The notes beneath the pieces are model-generated. The model was not told the DNA's origin, ran no database searches, and saw nothing but the letters and a program-made list of their open reading frames with translations. A DNA stretch of 38,958 bases from Euzebyales bacterium (GTDB lineage: Bacteria > Actinomycetota > Nitriliruptoria > Euzebyales > JAHELV01): contig DATHVN010000118.1 in assembly GCA_035461305.1 (NCBI GenBank), positions 1 to 38,958 on the forward strand, written 5' to 3'. Positions 30,729 through 38,210 of this stretch are shown here, piece after piece (the stretch's first letter is position 1; every line of letters begins with the position of its first letter). The translations under genes were made by a program, and so were the position numbers.

Positions 30729-31598
30729 ATGCAGGTACCTGCACCGTTCGAGTACGCGCGAGCCACGAGCGTCGACCATGCGCTCGCGCTCCTCGCCGAG
30801 CGTGGTGAGGAGGCGCGGATCATCGCAGGCGGGCACAGCCTGCTGCCGATGATGAAGCTGCGCCTGGTGCGCCCGGAACTGCTGATCGACATCAACGACT
30901 GCGTCGACCTCGACCACATCACCGAGGACGGCGACACCCTGCGGATCGGTGCGCTGACGCGGCACGCCGCGCTGCTCGCATCGGACACGATCGGCCGCCT
31001 GGTGCCAATGATGGTCGACGCCGAGCACGTGATCGCCGACCCGGTCGTGCGCAACCGGGGCACGATCGGTGGCTCACTGTGCCAGGCGGACCCCGGTGAG
31101 GACCTGTCGACCGTTTGCGATGCCATGTTCGCCGAGGTCGTCATCCGCGGTCGCGACGGCGAGCGCACCGTCCCGATGGACGACCTCCACCGGGGGCCGT
31201 ACGAGACAGCGGTCGAGCAGGACGAGATCATGACAGAGATCCGCATCCCGGTGCGTCCTGGCGCGGGCAGCGCCTACGAGAAGGTCGAGCGCCGCATCGG
31301 TGACTGGGCGATCGCCGCTGCCGGCGTGTCGGTCTGGATGACCAATGGCACGATCGACGACGTCGGCATCGGGTTGACGGCTGTCGGGCTGGACGACGGA
31401 CTCGCTACGGCCGCGCAGGACGCGGTGCGGGGACGGGCGCCCGACGAGGACCTGTACGCGGAGGCGGGCAAGCTCGCCGCGGAGCAGTGCGATCCCGTGG
31501 ACGACCAGCGTGGCTCGGCGACGTACAAGCGACATCTGACCGCGGAGCTGACGACGCGCGCACTGCGCCGTGCCGTGGAGCGCGCCCGGACCGCGTAG
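30729..31598 (+). CDS. coxM: Carbon monoxide dehydrogenase medium (FAD) subunit
   Basis: A 289-aa FAD-binding subunit of a molybdenum hydroxylase. ATG 30729 has GGAGG at 30715-30719. FAD motifs are RIIAGGHSLLPMMKLRL and RNRGTIGGSLCQADPGEDLS, both characteristic of CoxM/CutM. VERRIGDWAIAAAGVSVWM and GSATYKRHLTAELTTRALRR mark the C-terminal domain. It passes electrons from the iron-sulfur subunit to the quinone pool. It heads the canonical order coxM-coxS-coxL; the gap to coxS is 11 bp. Confidence 0.95.
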   Translation: MQVPAPFEYARATSVDHALALLAERGEEARIIAGGHSLLPMMKLRLVRPELLIDINDCVDLDHITEDGDTLRIGALTRHAALLASDTIGRLVPMMVDAEHVIADPVVRNRGTIGGSLCQADPGEDLSTVCDAMFAEVVIRGRDGERTVPMDDLHRGPYETAVEQDEIMTEIRIPVRPGAGSAYEKVERRIGDWAIAAAGVSVWMTNGTIDDVGIGLTAVGLDDGLATAAQDAVRGRAPDEDLYAEAGKLAAEQCDPVDDQRGSATYKRHLTAELTTRALRRAVERARTA

Positions 31599-31609
31599 GA
31601 GGGAACGCG

Positions 31610-32128
31610 ATGGATGTGACCCTGACCGTCAACGGCGTCGAGCATCAGCGCGACGTCGAGCCCCGCATGCTGCTGGTCCACTTCCTGCGCGACGAGCTCG
31701 GGCTGACCGGCACGCACTGGGGTTGTGACACCAGCAACTGCGGCACCTGCGTGGTGCTGATCGACGGCGAGCCCGTCAAGAGCTGCACGACGCTGGCGGC
31801 GATGACCGTCGGCCATGAGGTACGCACGGTCGAGGGACTCGCACAGGACGGCGAGCTCGACCCGGTGCAGCAGGGGTTCATGGAGCACCACGGGCTGCAG
31901 TGCGGGTTCTGCACCCCCGGCATGATGCTGACGGCCCGCGCGCTGCTCGACGCCAATCCCGACCCGTCAACCGCCGAGATCCGCGAGGCGATCAGCGGGC
32001 AGCTGTGTCGTTGCACCGGCTACGCGACCATCGTGCGCTCGATCCGCTGGGCCGCCGAGCACGGCGGCGGAGACGAAGCCACCACGCCCGCGACGCCCGA
32101 GGCGCAGCAGCAGGAGGTCGGATCGTGA
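31610..32128 (+). CDS. coxS: Carbon monoxide dehydrogenase small (2Fe-2S) subunit
   Basis: A 172-aa subunit with two [2Fe-2S] clusters. ATG 31610 has AGGAGGGA upstream. The N-terminal plant-ferredoxin cluster is held by GCDTSNCGTCVVLIDGEPVK and the cysteine in SCTTLA; the C-terminal cluster by LQCGFCTPGMMLTARALLD and ISGQLCRCTGYATIV. All eight cysteines are present. The C-terminus has a 20-residue tail rich in Glu, Thr and Gln. The stop overlaps the coxL GTG start (GTGA). Confidence 0.96.
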   Translation: MDVTLTVNGVEHQRDVEPRMLLVHFLRDELGLTGTHWGCDTSNCGTCVVLIDGEPVKSCTTLAAMTVGHEVRTVEGLAQDGELDPVQQGFMEHHGLQCGFCTPGMMLTARALLDANPDPSTAEIREAISGQLCRCTGYATIVRSIRWAAEHGGGDEATTPATPEAQQQEVGS

Positions 32129-34491
32129 CGACGGCACCCGAGCAGGAGCGGCCCATCGGCTTCGGGCGGCTCAAGCGCAAGGAGGACCCGCGTTTCGTCC
32201 GCGGGCACGGCACCTACATCGACGACATCGTCCTGCCAGGCATGCTGCACGGCGCGATCCTGCGGTCGCCCGTCGCGCATGCCCGGCTCACCTCGATCGA
32301 CACGAGCGAGGCCGTCGCGCACCCGAAGGTGCGGGCGGTGGTCACCGGCGCTGACCTCGAGCCGCTGGGCCTGGCGTGGATGCCGACGCTGTCGCACGAC
32401 ACCCAGTCCGTGCTGGCGACCGACAAGGTGCGCTTCCAGGGACAGGAGGTCGCGTTCGTCATCGCCGACGACCGGTACGCCGCGCGTGACGCCCTCGAGC
32501 TGATCCACGTCGAGTACGACGTCCTCGACCCCGTCATCGACCCGCACCACGCGCTCGACGAGGACGCGCCGGTCATCCGCGACGACTTGGAGGGCAAGAC
32601 CGACAACCACATCTTCGACTGGGAATCGGGCGACGCCGAGGAGTGCGACCGCGTCTTCGCCGAGGCCGACGTCGTCGTCACGCAGGAGATGGTCTACCCG
32701 CGCGTGCACCCCGCGCCGCTGGAGACGTGTGGCGCGGTCGCCGACTACGACCAGATCACCGGCAAGCTGACCCTCTACGAGACGACGCAGGCACCCCACG
32801 CACACCGGACGCTGTACGCGATCGTCGCGGGCATCCCCGAACACAAGATCCGGGTCATCTCGCCCGACGTCGGTGGCGGGTTCGGCGGCAAGGTCGGCAT
32901 CTACCCCGGGTACGTGTGCGCGGTCGTCGGCTCGATCCTGACGGGCAGGCCGGTGAAGTGGGTCGAGGACCGCACGGAGAACCTGACGTCGACGGCGTTC
33001 GCACGCGACTACCACATGACCGGTGAGATCGCGGCGACGCGCGACGGCACGATCCTCGCGGTGCGCACGACCGTGCTGGCCGACCACGGCGCGCACAACG
33101 GCACGGCCCAGCCGACGAAGTACCCGGCAGGGTTCTTCCACGTGTTCACCGGCAGCTACGACCTGGAGGCTGCGCACTGCAAGGTGACCGGCGTCTACAC
33201 CAACAAGGCACCCGGTGGAGTGGCCTACGCGTGCTCGTTCCGGGTGACCGAGGCGGTGTACCTGGTCGAGCGGATGGTCGACCTGCTGGCCGCCGAGCTG
33301 AGGATGGATCCGGCCGAGCTGCGCATGCGCAACCTGATCCAGCCCGACCAGTTCCCCTACACCACCAGGACGGGGTGGGAGTACGACTCGGGCGACTACC
33401 CGACGACGCTGCGCAAGGCGCTGGCCATCGCCGGTTACGACGACCTGCGGCGCGAGCAGGCCGAGCGGCGCGAGCGCGGCGAGCTCATGGGGATCGGTGT
33501 GGGCTTCTTCACCGAGGCGGTGGGCGCCGGGCCGCGGCGGCACATGGACATCATGGGGCTCGGCATGGCCGACAGCTCCGAGGTCCGAGTGCACCCGACT
33601 GGCAAGGCCGTGGTGCGGCTGTCGGTGCAGACGCAGGGGCAGGGCCACGAGACGACGTTCGCCCAGATCGTGGCCGAGGAGCTCGGCATCCCACCCGAGG
33701 ACATCGACGTCGTCCACGGCGACACCGACCAGACACCGTTCGGGCTCGGCACCTACGGCAGCCGGTCGACGCCGGTCAGCGGCGCCGCGGTGGCCGTCAC
33801 GTCCCGCAAGGTGCGTGACAAGGCCCGCGCGATCGCCGCCGGGATGCTCGAGGTCAGCCCGGACGACCTGGAGTGGGAGAAGGGACGATTCTTCGTCAAG
33901 GGCGACCCCGACAGCGCCAAGACCATCGCCGAGATCGCGATGGCGGCCCACGGCGCGGCCGACCTGCCCGACGGCATCGAGGGCTCGCTCGAGGCGATGA
34001 CCACCTACAACCCGCCGAACCTCACCTATCCCTTCGGGGCATACATCTGCGTGGTCGACATCGACCCGACGACCGGCGAGGTCACGGTCCGCCGGTTCGT
34101 CGCGGTCGACGACTGCGGCACGCGGATCAACCCGATGATCATCGAAGGGCAGGTCCATGGCGGACTCGCCGACGGCGTCGGCATGGCGCTGATGGAGCTC
34201 ATCGACTTCGACGAGTCCGGCAACTGCCTGGGTAGTTCCTTCATGGAGTATCTGCTGCCGACCGCCATGGACGTGCCGGACTGGGAGACCGACTACACGG
34301 TCACCCCGAGCCCGCACCACCCGATCGGGGCCAAGGGCGTCGGCGAGTCGGCCACGGTCGGCTCGCCACCCGTGATCATGAACGCCGTGGCCGATGCGCT
34401 GTCGGTGTACGGCGTGCGTCACATCGACATGCCCGCGACGCCGTCGAAGGTGTGGGAGGCGATCCACGCGGCGACGGCCGGCGACGGCTAA
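32125..34491 (+). CDS. coxL: Form I aerobic carbon monoxide dehydrogenase large subunit (Mo-Cu)
   Basis: A 788-aa catalytic subunit that oxidises CO at a [CuSMoO2] centre. The diagnostic form I loop AYxCSFR is present as AYACSFR (residues 367-373; 33223-33243) with the copper-ligating cysteine at 370; form II enzymes have AYRGAGR here. Other marks: RLKRKEDPRFVRGHGTYIDD, RVISPDVGGGFGGKVGIYPG, QTQGQGHETTFAQIVAEELG (pterin-cytosine-dinucleotide site) and GAKGVGESATVGSPP with the catalytic Glu at about 741. GTG 32125 overlaps the coxS stop. Length is as expected for the family. Role: atmospheric or trace CO oxidation for energy conservation, since no Calvin-cycle genes are seen in the window. coxD, coxE and coxG are not present. 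Confidence 0.97.
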   Translation: MTTAPEQERPIGFGRLKRKEDPRFVRGHGTYIDDIVLPGMLHGAILRSPVAHARLTSIDTSEAVAHPKVRAVVTGADLEPLGLAWMPTLSHDTQSVLATDKVRFQGQEVAFVIADDRYAARDALELIHVEYDVLDPVIDPHHALDEDAPVIRDDLEGKTDNHIFDWESGDAEECDRVFAEADVVVTQEMVYPRVHPAPLETCGAVADYDQITGKLTLYETTQAPHAHRTLYAIVAGIPEHKIRVISPDVGGGFGGKVGIYPGYVCAVVGSILTGRPVKWVEDRTENLTSTAFARDYHMTGEIAATRDGTILAVRTTVLADHGAHNGTAQPTKYPAGFFHVFTGSYDLEAAHCKVTGVYTNKAPGGVAYACSFRVTEAVYLVERMVDLLAAELRMDPAELRMRNLIQPDQFPYTTRTGWEYDSGDYPTTLRKALAIAGYDDLRREQAERRERGELMGIGVGFFTEAVGAGPRRHMDIMGLGMADSSEVRVHPTGKAVVRLSVQTQGQGHETTFAQIVAEELGIPPEDIDVVHGDTDQTPFGLGTYGSRSTPVSGAAVAVTSRKVRDKARAIAAGMLEVSPDDLEWEKGRFFVKGDPDSAKTIAEIAMAAHGAADLPDGIEGSLEAMTTYNPPNLTYPFGAYICVVDIDPTTGEVTVRRFVAVDDCGTRINPMIIEGQVHGGLADGVGMALMELIDFDESGNCLGSSFMEYLLPTAMDVPDWETDYTVTPSPHHPIGAKGVGESATVGSPPVIMNAVADALSVYGVRHIDMPATPSKVWEAIHAATAGDG

Positions 34492-34501
34492 GGGGGCTGA
34501 C

Positions 34502-35398
34502 ATGGCCCGGTTCGCGGTGACGGAGCGGTCCGCCGAGCTCGTCGCGGCCGGGGTACCGCACGTGCGCGCGACCGTGGTCCGCGCCGAGCACCCGACCAGC
34601 GTGCACGCCGGCGACGCGGCGGTCGTGCACGCCGACGGGACCATCGAGGGCTTCGTCGGGGGCACGTGTGCCGAATCGTCGGTGCAGGTGCACGCCCGCG
34701 CCGCGCTCGACAACGGCGAGCCCCTGCTGCTGCGGATCCTGCCCGGCGTCGAGGGCATGACCACCGAACATGGCGCGGTCACGGTGTCCAACCCGTGCCT
34801 GTCGGGCGGCGCCGTCGAGATCTTCCTCGAGCCGCTCGCACCACCCGCGCGGCTGGTCGTGGCGGGCGACACACCGATCGCCCAGGCACTGGTCGACCTG
34901 GCCGGTCCCCTCGGGTTCACCTCCGAGGCGACGACCGCTCCGATCGAGGTCGGCGCCGACGTCGCCGCGGTGGTCGTCGCGTCGCACGGCCGTGGTGAGG
35001 AGCAGGCCTTGACCGCCGCGCTCGAGGCGGGGGTGCCCTACGTCGCGTTCGTCGCCAGCCATCGGCGGGGGAGCGCCGTGCTCGACGGGCTCGACGTGGA
35101 GGACGCGGCGCGCTCGCACGTGTCGGTGCCGGCCGGGCTCGACATCGGCGCCCGCACCGCGCCCGAGATCGCGCTGTCGATCCTCGCGGAGCTGGTCGCG
35201 TCGCGCCGGTCGCAGCGGGCGGGTCTCGCCGAGGGCGTCGCGCCCGACGCCATGTCCGCGCCGCCGGGTACGGCGGTCGACCCGATCTGCGGCATGACGG
35301 TGCTCATCACCGACGACACCGTCACCGCCACGGTCGACGGCGAGACCGCGTGGTTCTGCAGCGCGGGGTGCCGGGACAGCTGGGTCGGCGCCCACTGA
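34502..35398 (+). CDS. XdhC/CoxF-like molybdenum-enzyme maturation protein fused to a YHS domain
   Basis: A 298-aa protein ten bases after coxL, clearly in the cox operon. Residues 10-110 are the XdhC_CoxI N-terminal domain (PHVRATVVRAEHPTSVHAGD, GTIEGFVGGTCAESSVQVHA, NPCLSGGAVEIFLEPL) with the conserved GGTCAE cysteine. Residues 115-235 form the C-terminal Rossmann-like domain (ARLVVAGDTPIAQALVDLA, YVAFVASHRRGSAVLDGLDV, GLDIGARTAPEIALSILAEL). Residues 257-296 are a YHS domain: AVDPICGMTVLITDDTVTAT and AWFCSAGCRDSW with cysteines C-G-M and C-x3-C. XdhC-like proteins protect and insert the sulfurated molybdenum cofactor; YHS domains occur in heavy-metal ATPases and copper-handling proteins. 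A joint role in building the Mo-Cu site is inferred. ATG 34502 follows GGGGG. Confidence 0.9.
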   Translation: MARFAVTERSAELVAAGVPHVRATVVRAEHPTSVHAGDAAVVHADGTIEGFVGGTCAESSVQVHARAALDNGEPLLLRILPGVEGMTTEHGAVTVSNPCLSGGAVEIFLEPLAPPARLVVAGDTPIAQALVDLAGPLGFTSEATTAPIEVGADVAAVVVASHGRGEEQALTAALEAGVPYVAFVASHRRGSAVLDGLDVEDAARSHVSVPAGLDIGARTAPEIALSILAELVASRRSQRAGLAEGVAPDAMSAPPGTAVDPICGMTVLITDDTVTATVDGETAWFCSAGCRDSWVGAH

Positions 35399-35408
35399 CC
35401 GTCCGACC

Positions 35409-35498
35409 GTGGCAGCCGGTGCCGGTGTGCCGGTGTGGGTTGCCACGGTGGCGCGGGTGTGGCGGCTGGTGCCGGTGTGTGCCGGTTTCGGTTGCCAC
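35409..35498. repeat. Two tandem 38-40-nt units bounded by GTGGC...TTGCCAC
   Basis: Unit 1 (35409-35446) and unit 2 (35459-35498) share GTGGC(A/G)GC(C/T)GGTGCCGGTGTG at the start, a CCGGT block, and GGTTGCCAC at the end. In unit 1 the ends GTGGCA and TGCCAC are inverted, so each unit may form a hairpin. They lie between the convergent XdhC-YHS and ligC genes and may act as a bidirectional terminator. Flanks (GTCCGACC at 35401 and GGACGGTCC at 35503) are also partly inverted. Confidence 0.6.
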
Positions 35499-35543
35499 CG
35501 CTGGACGGTCCAACAGATCACCGCACGCAGGACAGGCTGACGG

Positions 35544-36608
35544 TCAGGCGCCGAAGACCTGGTCCAGCTCGGCTGGCGGGGCGACCTCCAGCTGCTCGTA
35601 CGTGCAGTCCTTCGGCGGCTTGTCCGGACGCCAGCGGACGAACTTCGCCGGGTGGCGCAACCGGCCTTCGGTCAGCTGGTTGAACCCGACCTCGGCGACC
35701 CGTTCGATCCGCAGCGGGATCCAGTCCGATTCCCGCTGGCCGGACCACCGCGACGGTGCGCCCGGCATGCGCTGGGCGTCGTGCGCGGCCTCGTCGGTCC
35801 ACGCCGCCCAGGGGTGCTCCGAGACGTCGTCCAGGCGCAGGTCGGCGAGCTCGTCGGCCAGCTCGACGCGCCGCTTCGCCGTGAACGATGACGCCACGCC
35901 GATGTGCTGCAGGTGGTCGTTCCGCCACAGCCCGAGCAGCAGCGACCCCACGCCATCGCCGCTCTTGTGCCAACGCATGCCGGCGACGACGACGTCGGCG
36001 GTGCGCTGGTGCTTGAGCTTGAGCTGCGCGCGGACGCCCTCGGCGTACGGGTCGGCCAGTGGCTTGGCGATGATCCCGTCCACGCCGGCGCCCTCGAAGC
36101 GCTCGAACCAGTCGGACGCCGTCGCGTGGTCATCGGTCGCGGGCGTCAGGTGCAGCGGTGGCGACACGTCGGCGAGCATCGCCTCGAGCCGCGCTCGGCG
36201 CGCACAGAACGGCGTGGCGCGCAGGTCCTCGTCACCGACCGCGAGCACGTCGAACGCGACGTACCGGGCCGGCGTGGTCTCCGCCAGCATCATGACCCGA
36301 GACGCGGCAGGGTGGATCCGCTGTCCGAGCAGGTCGAAGCTCAGGCCGTCGCCGTCGGGCACGACGAGCTCGCCGTCGAGCACCACCCGTGGCGGAAGCT
36401 GTGCGAGCAACGGATCGGCAAGTTCCGGGAAGTAGCGGTTGAAGTGCCTGCCGTGGCGCGACCACAGCTCGATCTCCTCGCCGTCGCGGAAGACCATGCA
36501 CCGGAACCCGTCCCACTTCGGCTCGAACAGCCAGCCCTCGTCGGCGGGCAGCTTCACTGCATTCTTGGCGAGCATCGGCGAGATCGGCGGCATGACCGGT
36601 AGCTGCAT
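35544..36608 (-). CDS. ligC: ATP-dependent DNA ligase, LigC type
   Basis: A 354-aa ATP-dependent DNA ligase. The adenylated lysine is in LFEPKWDGFRCMVFRDG (motif I, K-W-D-G); RVVLDGELVVPDGDGLSFDL is motif III; GVDGIIAKPLADPYAEG is motif IV; AQLKLKHQRTADVVVAGMRW is motif V. An OB-fold domain with WIPLRIERVAEVGFNQLTEG and RHPAKFVRWRPDKPPKDCTY closes the protein. Length and motifs match mycobacterial LigC, the stand-alone ligase that backs up LigD in end joining and base-excision repair. ATG 36608 (MQLPVMPPISPMLAKN) is chosen from the typical family start; in-frame starts upstream to 36758 add unconserved sequence. The polymerase partner candidate is at 7912-9171. Confidence 0.93.
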   Translation of the reverse strand: MQLPVMPPISPMLAKNAVKLPADEGWLFEPKWDGFRCMVFRDGEEIELWSRHGRHFNRYFPELADPLLAQLPPRVVLDGELVVPDGDGLSFDLLGQRIHPAASRVMMLAETTPARYVAFDVLAVGDEDLRATPFCARRARLEAMLADVSPPLHLTPATDDHATASDWFERFEGAGVDGIIAKPLADPYAEGVRAQLKLKHQRTADVVVAGMRWHKSGDGVGSLLLGLWRNDHLQHIGVASSFTAKRRVELADELADLRLDDVSEHPWAAWTDEAAHDAQRMPGAPSRWSGQRESDWIPLRIERVAEVGFNQLTEGRLRHPAKFVRWRPDKPPKDCTYEQLEVAPPAELDQVFGA

Positions 36609-36672
36609 CGCGACGCTTTCGGATCGGACCGGACCCACCGTGCGGCGCCCCGACGGCGGGCTCATGCGGCAC

Positions 36673-37560
36673 TCATGGTAGACGCCGGGCCCGGCCGTCG
36701 GGCGGCGACAGCGCGCCGACCGCCGCGTCGGCGGCGAGGCGGACGACGGCACCCGCATCGTCTTCTCCGGCGATGACGAACGGGCACGTGGTCACCTCCG
36801 CGTCGAACACGTCCGCCAGCAGCGACGTTGTGGCCTGGCGTCTCCGTTGCACCCGCGCGTCGTGGGCGTAGGCGTCGGCCTCGGCCTCGTTGGCGCCGAA
36901 GTCATCGATCACCGCGACCCGGTCTCGCGTTCCCACGATGTCCACCACGGGGCTCCAGAACGCGGAGCTCCGCTTGTGGCAGCCGACGTCGGCGGAGTTC
37001 GCCACGAGCACGGCCCGCTCCTGGCTAGGCGCGTCGGACGGCCGTGCAGGCGGGTCGGCATGGCTTCCAGGTGTGTCGGGACGGACGGCGACCGCGTCGA
37101 CATCGAGGTGTGCAAGTTGGCCGACGATGTGTGCGGTCGCCTCCGCGTAGTGGTCGGTGGCCACGACCACGGCCGTGCGCGGGAGGTCGACGAGTCGGTG
37201 CAGGCACGGCCGCCATGCGTCGTCGATGGTTGATGCCGCGAAGTAGCGGTCGGCGAACCGCTGGACAGCGTTGCGCACCGTTGCGTCGTCAACGGCGGTG
37301 TCGCCCTCCCGCAGGTGCGTCACCGCCGCGGCGGACAGCACGGTCACGTAGCCCTCGGTCGTCGTGCTGCCGCGGGACCACGTCGGGACCACGAGCGCGT
37401 CCCAGAACACCTCCGGCGACGCGATGCCGAGGTTGGCCAGACCCGAGCGCCGCAACTCGTCCGAGAGGCGCGCCTGGGCGGCGAACCTCGCCGCACCGAG
37501 GCTCAGCGTGCCGGAGAAGTCGAGGACCGCCAGTCCGTCGGCGGCGCCTACGGTGGCCAC
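36673..37560 (-). CDS. HAD-superfamily-like protein in the thiamine operon
   Basis: About 295 aa. I do not recognise a named family, but the four HAD motifs appear in order: I, GLAVLDFSGTLSLGAARF (nucleophile Asp; the usual second Asp is Ser); II, RTAVVVATDHYAEAT (Thr); III, SADVGCHKRSSAFW (Lys); IV, RVAVIDDFGANEAEAD (D-D). A helical region between motifs I and II could be a cap. GTG 37560 overlaps the tenA stop by 13 bp; GTG 37596 is another possible start. It follows thiD and tenA on the same strand. In plants a TenA-HAD fusion dephosphorylates thiamine monophosphate, so a related phosphatase role is plausible. The Ser in motif I removes the usual general acid/base, so activity is uncertain. 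Confidence 0.65.
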   Translation of the reverse strand: MATVGAADGLAVLDFSGTLSLGAARFAAQARLSDELRRSGLANLGIASPEVFWDALVVPTWSRGSTTTEGYVTVLSAAAVTHLREGDTAVDDATVRNAVQRFADRYFAASTIDDAWRPCLHRLVDLPRTAVVVATDHYAEATAHIVGQLAHLDVDAVAVRPDTPGSHADPPARPSDAPSQERAVLVANSADVGCHKRSSAFWSPVVDIVGTRDRVAVIDDFGANEAEADAYAHDARVQRRRQATTSLLADVFDAEVTTCPFVIAGEDDAGAVVRLAADAAVGALSPPDGRARRLP

Positions 37561-38210
37561 CGTTCCATCCGGTACGCGCTGTCCCAAAATATCCACTCCA
37601 GCCGGCTCGACGTGACATACGCCGACCGCATGGCGTCACGGGCGGTCTCGCTGGCTGCGGCGGCGACCTCGTCGGTGATGGCGATGGCGCGGTCGACCGC
37701 TGCGGCGAAGTCCACGCCGGCGTACGTGTCGATCCACCGGCGGTACGGGTTGTCGGGCGCCGCCCGTCGGTGGATGGCGTTGCCCACCTCACGGTAGATC
37801 CAGAAGCACGGCAGCAGCGCCCCGACGGCCTCTTCGAGGCTGCGGTGCGCTGCGGTCGCCACCAGGAAGTTCGTGTAGAAGGCGCACGTCGGCGACTGCT
37901 CGAGTCCTTCGGGAACGCCGAACTCCTCGAAGTAGGACTCGTGCAGCGCACGCTCGACCATGACGGCGCCCTCGGCGAAGCGCAGGTGGTCGAGCATCGT
38001 CGCCACGTCACCCGAGCGCGCCCCGACGATCGCGAGGGCGCGGGCGAAGTCCGTCAGGTACAGCGAGTCCTGAAACATGTAGAAGCGGAACCGGTCACGG
38101 TCCAGTGTGCCGGCGGCGAGTTCGACGTTGAACGGCAGTCGCAGGATCGCGTCGTACACCGGTGTCGCGGCGTTCCACAGATCGGCGGTGAACGCGCGCC
38201 CGGCGGTCAT
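37548..38210 (-). CDS. tenA: TenA family aminopyrimidine aminohydrolase (thiaminase II)
   Basis: A 220-aa TenA protein that hydrolyses aminopyrimidine breakdown products of thiamine for salvage. Active-site marks are RFYMFQDSLYLTDFARALAI (Asp of the pyrimidine pocket), GALLPCFWIYREVGNAI (nucleophilic Cys), and RLEWIFWDSAYRMERWP (Glu and Tyr). DTYAGVDFAAAVDRAIAITD is a further family motif. ATG 38210 overlaps the thiD stop in ATGA, proving a shared transcript is likely. The cysteine marks it as the TenA_C (thiaminase II) branch, not the TenA_E type found in the plant TenA-HAD fusion. Confidence 0.95.
   Translation of the reverse strand: MTAGRAFTADLWNAATPVYDAILRLPFNVELAAGTLDRDRFRFYMFQDSLYLTDFARALAIVGARSGDVATMLDHLRFAEGAVMVERALHESYFEEFGVPEGLEQSPTCAFYTNFLVATAAHRSLEEAVGALLPCFWIYREVGNAIHRRAAPDNPYRRWIDTYAGVDFAAAVDRAIAITDEVAAAASETARDAMRSAYVTSSRLEWIFWDSAYRMERWPP

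Noticed and set aside
32020-34920. A 966-codon minus-strand frame opposite coxL
   Set aside because: Shadow of coxL, rich in Arg, Val, Asp and His, with no domain.
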